This document shows, one piece after another, positions 52,750 to 64,000 of a stretch of DNA of 64,000 nt. How positions within the stretch are numbered: position 1 is the stretch's first letter; each line of letters begins with the position of its first letter. The position numbers and the translations under genes are program-made. The DNA is taken from the NCBI GenBank assembly GCA_031769625.1, contig JAUIMM010002549.1, forward strand, positions 682,001-746,000, read 5' to 3'. Origin of the DNA: Taudactylus pleione (Eukaryota; Chordata; Amphibia; Anura; Myobatrachidae). A model generated the notes under the pieces. It was given only the letters and a program-made list of their open reading frames with translations, did not search any database and had not been told where the DNA came from.

Positions 52750-55700
52750 AAAATGCATTGAAAGCAATGGAAACAACAAAAGCGCATACTTTGTGTTATC
52801 TCCTCTTGTAGCAAACACAGACAGCTCAAAATTTCACTGGATGTGTTGAAGACCAAGACCCACAAATGTGATATGAAATGGTTTTTCTCCCATGTTGCGT
52901 TTAAGAGAAAACAGCAATTGCTCGTTTTAGGCCAAAATGCATTGAAAGCAATGGAAACAACAAAAGCGCATACTTTGTGTTATCTCCTCTTGTAGCAAAC
53001 ACAGACAGCTCAAAATTTCACTGGATGTGTTGAAGACCAAGGCCCACAAATGAGATGTGAAATGGTTTTACTCCCATGTTGCATTTAAGAGAAAACAGCA
53101 ATTACTCGTTTTAGGCCAAAATGCATTGAAAGCAATGGAAACAACAAAAGCGCATACTTTGTGATATCTCCTCTTGTAGCAAACACAGACAGCTCAAAAT
53201 TTCACTGGATGTGTTGAAGACCAAGACCCACAAATGTGATGTGAAATGGTTTTTCTCCCATGTTGCGTTTAAGAGAAAACAGCAAATGCACGTTTTAGGC
53301 CAAAATGCATTGAAAGCAATGGAAACAACAAAAGCGCATACTTTGTGTTATCTCCTCTTGTAGCAAACACAGACAGCTCAAAATTTCACTGGATGTGTTG
53401 AAGACCAAGACCCACAAATGTGATGTGAAATGGTTTTTCTCCCATGTTGCGTTTAAGAGAAAACAGCAATTGCTCATTTAAGGCCAAAATGCATTGAAAG
53501 CAATGGAAACAACAAAAGCGCATACTTTGTGTTATCTCCTCTTGTAGCAAACACAGACAGCTCAAAATTTCACTGGATGTGTTGAAGACCAAGACCCACA
53601 AATGTGATGTGAAATGGTTTTTCTCCCTTGTTGCGTTAAAGAGAAAACAGCAATTGCTCGTTTTAGGCCAAAATGCATTGAAAGCAATGGAAACAACAAA
53701 AGCGCATACTTTGTGATATCTCCTCTTGTAGCAAACACAGACAGCTCAAAATTTCACTGGATGTGTTGAAGACCAAGACCAACAAATGTGATGTGAAATG
53801 GTTTTTCTCCCATGTTGCGTTTAAGAGAAAACAGCAAATGCACGTTTTAGGCCAAAATGCATTGAAAGCAATGGAAACAACAAAAGCGCATACTTTGTGA
53901 TATCTCCTCTTGTAGCAAACACAGACAGCTCAAAATTTCACTGGATGTGTTGAAGACCAAGACCCACAAATATGATGTGAAATGGTTTTTCTCCCATGTT
54001 GCGTTTAAGAGAAAACAGCAATTGCTCGTTTTAGGCCAAAATGCATTGAAAGCAATGGAAACAACAAAAGCGCATACTTTGTGTTATCTCCTCTTGTAGC
54101 AAACACAGACAGCTCAAAATTTCACTGGATGTGTTGAAGACCAAGACCCACAAATGTGATGTGAAATGGTTTTTCTCCCTTGTTGCGTTTAAGAGAAAAC
54201 TGCAAATGCACGTTTTAGGCCAAAATGCATTGAAAGCAATGGAAACAACAAAAGCGCATACTTTGTGTTATCTCCTCTTGTAGCAAACACAGACAGCTCG
54301 AAATTTCACTGGATGTGTTGAAGACCAAGACCCACAAATATGATGTGAAATGGTTTTTCTCCCATGTTGCGTTTAAGAGAAAACAGCAATTGCACGTTTT
54401 AGTCCTAAATGCATTGAAAGCAATGGAAACAACAAAAGCGCATACTTTGTGTTATCTCCTCTTGTAGTAAACACAGACAGCTCGACATTTCACTGGATGT
54501 GTAGAAGACCAAGACCCACAAATGTGAGGTGAAATGGTTTTTCTCCCATGTTGCGTTTAAGAGAAAACAGCAATTGCTCGTTTTAGGCCAAAATGCATTG
54601 AAAGCAATGGAAACAACAAAAGCGCATACTTTGTGTTATCTCCTCTTGTAGCAAACACAGACAGCTCAAAATTTCACTGGATGTGTTGAAGACCAAGACC
54701 CACAAATGTGATGTGAAATGGTTTTTCTCCCATGTTGCGTTTAAGAGAAAACAGCAATTGCTCATTTAAGGCCAAAATGCATTGAAAGCAATGGAAACAA
54801 CAAAAGCGCATACTTTGTGTTATCTCCTCTTGTAGCAAACACAGACAGCTCAAAATTTCACTGGATGTGTTGAAGACCAAGACCCACAAATGTGATGTGA
54901 AATGGTTTTTCTCCCTTGTTGCGTTTAAGAGAAAACAGCAATTGCTCGTTTTAGGCCAAAATGCATTGAAAGCAATGGAAACAACAAAAGCGCATACTTT
55001 GTGATATCTCCTCTTGTAGCAAACACAGACAGCTCAAAATTTCACTGGATGTGTTGAAGACCAAGACCAACAAATGTGATGTGAAATGGTTTTTCTCCCA
55101 TGTTGCGTTTAAGAGAAAACAGCAAATGCACGTTTTAGGCCAAAATGCATTGAAAGCAATGGAAACAACAAAAGCGCATACTTTGTGATATCTCCTCTTG
55201 TAGCAAACACAGACAGCTCAAAATTTCACTGGATGTGTTGAAGACCAAGACCCACAAATATGATGTGAAATGGTTTTTCTCCCATGTTGCGTTTAAGAGA
55301 AAACAGCAATTGCTCGTTTTAGGCCAAAATGCATTGAAAGCAATGGAAACAACAAAAGCGCATACTTTGTGTTATCTCCTCTTGTAGCAAACACAGACAG
55401 CTCAAAATTTCACTGGATGTGTTGAAGACCAAGACCCACAAATGTGATGTGAAATGGTTTTTCTCCCTTGTTGCGTTTAAGAGAAAACTGCAAATGCACG
55501 TTTTAGGCCAAAATGCATTGAAAGCAATGGAAACAACAAAAGCGCATACTTTGTGTTATCTCCTCTTGTAGCAAACACAGACAGCTCGAAATTTCACTGG
55601 ATGTGTTGAAGACCAAGACCCACAAATATGATGTGAAATGGTTTTTCTCCCATGTTGCGTTTAAGAGAAAACAGCAATTGCACGTTTTAGTCCTAAATGC

Positions 55701-55800
55701 ATTGAAAGCAATGGAAACAACAAAAGCGCATACTTTGTGTTATCTCCTCTTGTAGTAAACACAGACAGCTCGACATTTCACTGGATGTGTAGAAGACCAA
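52750..55800. repeat. Block copied at +5,151 bp (right copy)
   Basis: This is the second copy of 47,600-50,650. It includes the inner 1,288-bp tandem pair (GCTCATTTAAGGCC at 53,472 and 54,760). The match ends near 55,795, where this copy returns to ACAAATGTGATGTG and the left copy has ACAAATGTGAGGTG. Confidence 0.82.
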
Positions 55801-55974
55801 GACCCACAAATGTGATGTGAAATGGTTTTTCTCCCATGTTGCGTTTAAGAGAAAACAGCAATTGCTCGTTTTAGGCCAAAATGCATTGAAAGCAATGGAA
55901 ACAACAAAAGCGCATACTTTGTGTTATCTCCTCTTGTAGCAAACACAGACAGCTCAAAATTTCACTGGATGTGT

Positions 55975-57997
55975 TGAAAACCAAGACCCACAAATGTGAT
56001 GTGAAATGGTTTTTCTCCCATGTTGCATTTAAGAGAAACAGCAATTGCTCGTTTTAGGCCAAAATGCATTGAAAGCAATGGAAACAACAAAAGCGCTAAC
56101 TTTGTGTTATCTCCTCTTGTAGCAAACACAGACAGCTCAAAATTTCACTGGATGTGTTGAAGACCAAGACCCACAAATGTGATGTGAAATGGTTTTTCTC
56201 CCTTGTTGCGTTTAAGAGAAAACAGCAAATGCACGTTTTAGGCCAAAATGCATTGAAAGCAATGGAAACAACAAAAGCGCATACTTTGTGTTATCTTCTC
56301 CTGTAGCAAACACAGACAGCTCGAAATTTCACTGGATGTATTGAAGACCAAGACCCACAAATGTGATGTGAAATGGTTTTTCTCCCATGTTGCGTTTAAG
56401 AGAAAACAGCAATTGCACGTTTTAGTCCAAAATGCATTGAAAGCAATGGAAACAACAAAAGCGCATACTTTGTGTTATCTCCTCTTGTAGTAAACACAGA
56501 CAGCTCGAAATTTCACTGGATGTGTTGAAGACCAAGACCCACAAATGTGATGTGAAATGGTTTTTCTCCCATGTTGCGTTTAAGAGAAAACAGCAATTGC
56601 CCGTTTTAGGCCAAAATGCATTGAAAGCAATGGAAACAACAAAAGCGCATACTTTGTGTTATCTCCTCTTGTAGCAAACACAGACAGCTCAAAATTTCAC
56701 TGGATGTGTTGAAGACAAAGACCCACAAATGTGATGTGAAATGGTTTTTCTCCCATATTGCGTTTAAGAGAAAACAACAATTGCTCATTTTAGGCCAAAA
56801 TGCATTGAAAGCAATGGAAACAACAAAAGCGCATACTTTGTGATATCTCCTCTTGTAGCAAACACAGACAGCTCAAAATTTCACTGGATGTGTTGGAAAC
56901 CAAGACCCACAAATGTGATGTGAAATGGTTTTTCTCCCTTGTTGCGTTTAAGAGAAAACAGCAATTGCTCGTTTTAGGCCAAAATGCATTGAAAGCAATG
57001 GAAACAACAAAAGCGCATACTTTGTGTTATCTCCTCTTGTAGCAAACACAGACAGCTCAAAATTTCACTGGATGTGTTGAAGACCAAGACCCACAAATGT
57101 GATGTGAAATGGTTTTTCTCCTATGTTGCGTTTAAGAGAAAACAGCAATTGCTCGTTTTAAGCCAAAATGCATTGAAAGCAATGGAAACAACAAAAGCGC
57201 ATACTTTGTGATATCTCCTCTTGTAGCAAACACAGACAGCTCAAAATTTCACTGGATGTGTTGAAGACCAAGACCCACAAATGTGATGTGAAATGGTTTT
57301 TCTCCCATGTTGCGTTTAAGAGAAAACAGCAATAGCTTGTTTTAGGCCAAAATGCATTGAAAGCAATGGAAACAACAAAAGCGCATACTTTGTGTTATCT
57401 CCTCTTGTAGCAAACACAGACAGCTCAAAATTTCACTGGATGTGTTGAAGACCAAGACCCACAAATGTGATGTGAAATGGTTTTTCTCCCTTGTTGCGTT
57501 TAAGAGAAAACTGCAAATGCACGTTTTAGGCCAAAATGCATTGAAAGCAATGGAAACAACAAAAGCGCATACTTTGTGTTATCTCCTCTTGTAGCAAACA
57601 CAGACAGCTCGAAATTTCACTGGATGTGTTGAAGACCAAGACCCACAAATATGATGTGAAATGGTTTTTCTCCCATGTTGCGTTTAAGAGAAAACAGCAA
57701 TTGCACGTTTTAGTCCTAAATGCATTGAAAGCAATGGAAACAACAAAAGCGCATACTTTGTGTTATCTCCTCTTGTAGTAAACACAGACAGCTCGACATT
57801 TCACTGGATGTGTAGAAGACCAAGACCCACAAATGTGATGTGAAATGGTTTTTCTCCCATGTTGCGTTTAAGAGAAAACAGCAATTGCTCGTTTTAGGCC
57901 AAAATGCATTGAAAGCAATGGAAACAACAAAAGCGCATACTTTGTGTTATCTCCTCTTGTAGCAAACACAGACAGCTCAAAATTTCACTGGATGTGT
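55975..57997. repeat. 11-monomer HOR (2,023 bp), family B, unit 1 of a run
   Basis: The unit begins with a monomer marked GTTGAAAACCAAGACC and AGAGAAACAGC, followed by AGCGCTAACTTTG, TTATCTTCTCCTG, GATGTATTGAAG, TTTTAGTCC, CAATTGCCCG, AACAACAATTGCTC and GTTGGAAACC in that order. The same start occurs at about 35,745, 39,606, 51,744, 57,998 and 60,021, so this 11-mer is the main family B HOR in the window. Confidence 0.87.
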
Positions 57998-60020
57998 TGA
58001 AAACCAAGACCCACAAATGTGATGTGAAATGGTTTTTCTCCCATGTTGCATTTAAGAGAAACAGCAATTGCTCGTTTTAGGCCAAAATGCATTGAAAGCA
58101 ATGGAAACAACAAAAGCGCTAACTTTGTGTTATCTCCTCTTGTAGCAAACACAGACAGCTCAAAATTTCACTGGATGTGTTGAAGACCAAGACCCACAAA
58201 TGTGATGTGAAATGGTTTTTCTCCCTTGTTGCGTTTAAGAGAAAACAGCAAATGCACGTTTTAGGCCAAAATGCATTGAAAGCAATGGAAACAACAAAAG
58301 CGCATACTTTGTGTTATCTTCTCCTGTAGCAAACACAGACAGCTCGAAATTTCACTGGATGTATTGAAGACCAAGACCCACAAATGTGATGTGAAATGGT
58401 TTTTCTCCCATGTTGCGTTTAAGAGAAAACAGCAATTGCACGTTTTAGTCCAAAATGCATTGAAAGCAATGGAAACAACAAAAGCGCATACTTTGTGTTA
58501 TCTCCTCTTGTAGTAAACACAGACAGCTCGAAATTTCACTGGATGTGTTGAAGACCAAGACCCACAAATGTGATGTGAAATGGTTTTTCTCCCATGTTGC
58601 GTTTAAGAGAAAACAGCAATTGCCCGTTTTAGGCCAAAATGCATTGAAAGCAATGGAAACAACAAAAGCGCATACTTTGTGTTATCTCCTCTTGTAGCAA
58701 ACACAGACAGCTCAAAATTTCACTGGATGTGTTGAAGACAAAGACCCACAAATGTGATGTGAAATGGTTTTTCTCCCATATTGCGTTTAAGAGAAAACAA
58801 CAATTGCTCATTTTAGGCCAAAATGCATTGAAAGCAATGGAAACAACAAAAGCGCATACTTTGTGATATCTCCTCTTGTAGCAAACACAGACAGCTCAAA
58901 ATTTCACTGGATGTGTTGGAAACCAAGACCCACAAATGTGATGTGAAATGGTTTTTCTCCCTTGTTGCGTTTAAGAGAAAACAGCAATTGCTCGTTTTAG
59001 GCCAAAATGCATTGAAAGCAATGGAAACAACAAAAGCGCATACTTTGTGTTATCTCCTCTTGTAGCAAACACAGACAGCTCAAAATTTCACTGGATGTGT
59101 TGAAGACCAAGACCCACAAATGTGATGTGAAATGGTTTTTCTCCTATGTTGCGTTTAAGAGAAAACAGCAATTGCTCGTTTTAAGCCAAAATGCATTGAA
59201 AGCAATGGAAACAACAAAAGCGCATACTTTGTGATATTTCCTCTTGTAGCAAACACAGACAGCTCAAAATTTCACTGGATGTGTTGAAGACCAAGACCAA
59301 CAAATGTGATGTGAAATGGTTTTTCTCCCATGTTGCGTTTAAGAGAAAACAGCAAATGCACGTTTTAGGCCAAAATGCATTGAAAGCAATGGAAACAACA
59401 AAAGCGCATACTTTGTGATATCTCCTCTTGTAGCAAACACAGACAGCTCAAAATTTCACTGGATGTGTTGAAGACCAAGAACCACAAATATGATGTGAAA
59501 TGGTTTTTCTCCCATGTTGCGTTTAAGAGAAAACAGCAATTGCTCGTTTTAGGCCAAAATGCATTGAAAGCAATGGAAACAACAAAAGCGCATACTTTGT
59601 GTTATCTCCTCTTGTAGCAAACACAGACAGCTCAAAATTTCACTGGATGTGTTGAAGACCAAGACCCACAAATGTGATGTGAAATGGTTATTCTCCCTTG
59701 TTGCGTTTAAGAGAAAACTGCAAATGCACGTTTTAGGCCAAAATGCATTGAAAGCAATGGAAACAACAAAAGCGCATACTTTGTGTTATCTCCTCTTGTA
59801 GTAAACACAGACAGCTCGACATTTCACTGGATGTGTAGAAGACCAAGACCAACAAATGTGATGTGAAATGGTTTTTCTCCCATGTTGCGTTTAAGAGAAA
59901 ACAGCAATTGCTCGTTTTAGGCCAAAATGCATTGAAAGCAATGGAAACAACAAAAGCGCATACTTTGTGTTATCTCCTCTTGTAGCAAACACAGACAGCT
60001 CAAAATTTCACTGGATGTGT
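57998..60020. repeat. 11-monomer HOR (2,023 bp), unit 2
   Basis: This unit matches unit 1 at +2,023 bp through GTTGGAAACC near 58,916. Its last four monomers differ: it carries GACCAACAAATG, AGAACCACAAATATG and GGTTATTCTCCC where unit 1 has the CAATAGCTTG monomer and others. The tail matches the HOR at 35.7-37.8 kb, which implies exchange between HOR variants. Confidence 0.85.
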
Positions 60021-62227
60021 TGAAAACCAAGACCCACAAATGTGATGTGAAATGGTTTTTCTCCCATGTTGCATTTAAGAGAAACAGCAATTGCTCGTTT
60101 TAGGCCAAAATGCATTGAAAGCAATGGAAACAACAAAAGCGCTAACTTTGTGTTATCTCCTCTTGTAGCAAACACAGACAGCTCAAAATTTCACTGGATG
60201 TGTTGAAGACCAAGACCCACAAATGTGATGTGAAATGGTTTTTCTCCCTTGTTGCGTTTAAGAGAAAACAGCAAATGCACGTTTTAGGCCAAAATGCATT
60301 GAAAGCAATGGAAACAACAAAAGCGCATACTTTGTGTTATCTCCTCCTGTAGCAAACACAGACAGCTCGAAATTTCACTGGATGTATTGAAGACCAAGAC
60401 CCACAAATGTGATGTGAAATGGTTTTTCTCCCATGTTGCGTTTAAGAGAAAACAGCAATTGCACGTTTTAGTCCAAAATGCATTGAAAGCAATGGAAACA
60501 ACAAAAGCGCATACTTTGTGTTATCTCCTCTTGTAGTAAACACAGACAGCTCGAAATTTCACTGGATGTGTTGAAGACCAAGACCCACAAATGTGATGTG
60601 AAATGGTTTTTCTCCCATGTTGCGTTTAAGAGAAAACAGCAATTGCCCGTTTTAGGCCAAAATGCATTGAAAGCAATGGAAACAACAAAAGCGCATACTT
60701 TGTGTTATCTCCTCTTGTAGCAAACACAGACAGCTCAAAATTTCACTGGATGTGTTGAAGACCAAGACCCACAAATGTGATGTGAAATGGTTTTTCTCCC
60801 ATATTGCGTTTAAGAGAAAACAACAATTGCTCATTTTAGGCCAAAATGCATTGAAAGCAATGGAAACAACAAAAGCGCATACTTTGTGATATCTCCTCTT
60901 GTAGCAAACACAGACAGCTCAAAATTTCACTGGATGTGTTGGAAACCAAGACCCACAAATGTGATGTGAAATGGTTTTTCTCCCTTGTTGCGTTTAAGAG
61001 AAAACAGCAATTGCTCGTTTTAGGCCAAAATGCATTGAAAGCAATGGAAACAACAAAAGCGCATACTTTGTGTTATCTCCTCTTGTAGCAAACACAGACA
61101 GCTCAAAATTTCACTGGATGTGTTGAAGACCAATACCCACAAATGTGATGTGAAATGGTTTTTCTCCTATGTTGCGTTTAAGAGAAAACAGCAATTGCTC
61201 GTTTTAAGCCAAAATGCATTGAAAGCAATGGAAACAACAAAAGCGCATACTTTGTGATATCTCCTCTTGTAGCAAACACAGACAGCTCAAAATTTCACTG
61301 GATGTGTTGAAGACCAAGACCAACAAATGTGATGTGAAATGGTTTTTCTCCCATGTTGCGTTTAAGAGAAAACAGCAAATGCACGTTTTAGGCCAAAATG
61401 CATTGAAAGCAATGGAAACAACAAAAGCGCATACTTTGTGATATCTCCTCTTGTAGCAAACACAGACAGCTCAAAATTTCACTGGATGTGTTGAAGACCA
61501 AGAACCACAAATATGATGTGAAATGGTTTTTCTCCCATGTTGCGTTTAAGAGAAAACAGCAATTGCTCGTTTTAGGCCAAAATGCATTGAAAGCAATGGA
61601 AACAACAAAAGCGCATACTTTGTGTTATCTCCTCTTGTAGCAAACACAGACAGCTCAAAATTTCACTGGATGTGTTGAAGACCAAGACCCACAAATGTGA
61701 TGTGAAATGGTTATTCTCCCTTGTTGCGTTTAAGAGAAAACTGCAAATGCACGTTTTAGGCCAAAATGCATTGAAAGCAATGGAAACAACAAAAGCGCAT
61801 ACTTTGTGTTATCTCCTCTTGTAGCAAACACAGACAGCTCGAAATTTCACTGGATGTGTTGAAGACTAAGACCCACAAATGTGATGTGAAATGGTTTTTC
61901 TCCCATGTTGCGTTTAAGAGAAAACAGCAATTGCACGTTTTAGGCCTAAATGCATTGAAAGCAATGGAAACAACAAAAGCGCATACTTTGTGTTATCTCC
62001 TCTTGTAGTAAACACAGACAGCTCGACATTTCACTGGATGTGTAGAAGACCAAGACCCACAAATGTGATGTGAAATGGTTTTTCTCCCATGTTGCGTTTA
62101 AGAGAAAACAGCAATTGCTCGTTTTAGGCCAAAATGCATTGAAAGCAATGGAAACAACAAAAGCGCATACTTTGTGTTATCTCCTCTTGTAGCAAACACA
62201 GACAGCTCAAAATTTCACTGGATGTGT
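60021..62227. repeat. 11-monomer HOR, unit 3, with one extra monomer
   Basis: This unit follows unit 2 at +2,023 bp up to the GGTTATTCTCCC monomer near 61,710. It then keeps an additional monomer marked GAAGACTAAGACC that unit 2 lacks, so the distance between the GCTCGACATTTC markers is about 2,206 instead of 2,023 bp. In this respect it matches the copy at 35.7-37.8 kb at an offset of 24,276 bp. Confidence 0.83.
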
Positions 62228-64000
62228 TGAAGACAAAGACCCACAAATGTGATGTGAAATGGTTTTTCTCCCATGTTGCGTTTAAGAGAAAACAGCAATT
62301 GCTCGTTTTAGGCCAAAATGCATTGAAAGCAATGGAAACAACAAAAGCGCATACTTTGTGTTATCTCCTCTTGTAGCAAACACAGACAGCTCAAAATTTC
62401 ACTGGATGTGTTGAAGACCAAGACCCACAAATGTGATGTGAAATGGTTTTTCTCCCATGTTGCGTTTAAGAGAAAACAGCAATAGCTTGTTTTAGGCCAA
62501 AATGCATTGAAAGCAATGGAAACAACAAAAGCGCATACTTTGTGTTATCTCCTCTTGTAGCAAACACAGACAGCTCAAAATTTCACTGGATGTGTTGAAG
62601 ACCAAGTCCCACAAATGTGATATGAAATGGTTTTTCTCCCATGTTGCGTTTAAGAGAAAACAGCAATTGCTCGTTTTAGGCCAAAATGCATTGAAAGCAA
62701 TGGAAACAACAAAAGCGCATACTTTGTGATATCTCCTCTTGTAGCAAACACAGACAGCTCAAAATTTCACTGGATGTGATGAAGACCAAGACCCACAAAT
62801 ATGATGTGAAATGGTTTTTCTCCCATGTTGCGTTTAAGAGAAGACAGCAATTGCTCGTTTTAGGCCAAAATGCATTGAAAGCAATGGAAACAACAAAAGC
62901 GAATACTTTGTGTTATCTCCTCTTGTAGCAAACACAGACAGCTCAAAATTTCACTGGATGTGTTGAAGACCAAGACCCACAAATGTGATGTGAAATGGTT
63001 TTTCTCCCTTGTTGCGTTTAAGAGAAAACAGCAAATGCACGTTTTAGGCCAAAATGCATTGAAAGCAATGGAAACAACAAAAGCGCATACTTTGTGTTAT
63101 CTCCTCTTGTAGCAAACACAGACAGCTCGAAATTTCACTGGATGTGTTGAAGACCAAGACCCACAAATGTGATGTGAAATGGTTTTTCTCCCATGTTGCG
63201 TTTAAGAGAAAACAGCAATTGCACGTTTTAGTCCAAAATGCATTGAAAGCAATGGAAACAACAAAAGCGCATACTTTGTGTTATCTCCTCTTGTAGTAAA
63301 CACAGACAGCTCGAAATTTCACTGGATGTGTTGAAGACCAAGACCCACAAATGTGATGTGAAATGGTTTTTCTCCCATGTTGCGTTTAAGAGAAAACAGC
63401 AATTGCTCGTTTTAGGCCAAAATGCATTGAAAGCAATGGAAACAACAAAAGCGCATACTTTGTGTTATCTCCTCTTGTAGCAAACACAGACAGCTCAAAA
63501 TTTCACTGGATGTGTTGAAGACCAAGACCGACAAATGTGATGTGAAATAGTTTTTCTCCCATATTGCATTTAAGAGAAAACAGCAATTGCACATTTTAGG
63601 CCAAAATGCATTGAAAGCAATGGAAACAACAAAAGCGCATACTTTGTGATATCTCCTCTTGTAGCAAACACAGACAGCTCAAAATTTCACTGGATGTGTT
63701 GAAAACCAAGACCCACAAATGTGATGTGAAATGGTTTTTCTCCCATGTTGCATTTAAGAGAAACAGCAATTGCTCATTTTAGGCCAAAATGCATTGAAAG
63801 TAATGGAAACAACAAAAGCACATACTTTGTGATATCTCATCTTGTAGCAAACACAGACATCTCAAAATTTCACTGGATGTGTTGAAGACCAAGATCCACA
63901 AATATGATGTGAAATGGTTTTTCTCCCATGTTGCGTTTAAGAGAAAACAGCAATTGCTCGTTTTAGGCCAAAAAGCATTGAAAGCAAAGGAAACAACAAA

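Larger units (their letters stand above)
33548..64000. repeat. Satellite array, family B, right of the LINE (about 165 monomers)
   Basis: An uninterrupted head-to-tail array of family B monomers at 184-bp spacing runs to the end of the window. Diagnostic states are TTTCACTGGATGTG, GAAAGCAATGG and AGCAATTGCTCG, with common subvariants AGCAAATGCACG, CAATTGCACG, TGTGATATCTCC, GACCAACAAATG and CACAAATATGATG. Monomers are more alike than in family A, and sets of variants recur in fixed order, giving higher-order repeats of 7, 11, 13, 21 and 28 monomers. No gene, RNA gene or second transposon was seen. Open frames of 60-71 codons on the - strand repeat with the HORs and span only about one monomer. 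Confidence 0.97.

Noticed and set aside
33548..64000. Regular direct repeats considered as a CRISPR array
   Set aside because: The whole 184-bp period is repeated with no unique spacers, and the context is eukaryotic satellite with a LINE.
1..64000. Search by eye for tRNA, rRNA, a second transposon or a host gene
   Set aside because: Apart from the LINE, every stretch inspected fits the 184-bp monomer; no cloverleaf, rRNA or other transposon motif was recognised.

Overview
The window looks like eukaryotic, most likely vertebrate, heterochromatin. It holds almost nothing but one tandem satellite DNA with a repeat period of about 184 bp, interrupted once by a nearly full-length non-LTR retrotransposon (LINE). 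No host protein gene, tRNA, rRNA, CRISPR array or bacterial operon was seen. The LINE has features of the L1/Tx1 group: a Gag-like ORF1 with three CCHC zinc knuckles, and an ORF2 with an APE-type endonuclease and a reverse transcriptase. That group is common in amphibians and fishes, so such a host is my best guess, but the sequence does not fix the species.

Layout. (1) About 1-24,880: satellite family A, about 135 monomers. They are fairly diverse and arranged in overlapping higher-order repeats (HORs), with block copies at offsets of about 2,199, 9,348, 4,952, 3,850 and 17,419 bp. (2) About 24,881-26,393: about eight monomers of a second, more uniform family B, joined to A with no spacer. 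(3) 26,394-33,547: the LINE on the + strand, with a short 5' leader, ORF1, a 36-bp gap, ORF2, and an AT-rich 3' UTR. It sits inside a family B monomer and the array resumes in phase apart from 3 bp of missing satellite. (4) 33,548-64,000: about 165 further family B monomers. These include a 3,861-bp (21-monomer) tandem duplication, a repeatedly used 2,023-bp (11-monomer) HOR, a 1,288-bp (7-monomer) tandem duplication, and a copy of a roughly 3-kb block at 5,151 bp.

The LINE appears dead but young. ORF1 has an in-frame TGA, an in-frame TAG and an apparent frame change at a run of seven G. ORF2 has one TAG just after the YADD motif. All three stops can be explained by single transitions, and the catalytic motifs of both enzymes are otherwise readable. 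The G run lies in the phase of a -1 slippery heptamer, so recoding there is a testable alternative to a simple indel.

The most notable structure is in the satellite itself: an abrupt switch between two homogenised families, nested HOR amplification on several scales, and dyad symmetries in every monomer, one of which (AGCAATTGCT) becomes a perfect palindrome only in family B. A centromeric or pericentromeric role is plausible but is inference. I found no convincing new protein-coding system.
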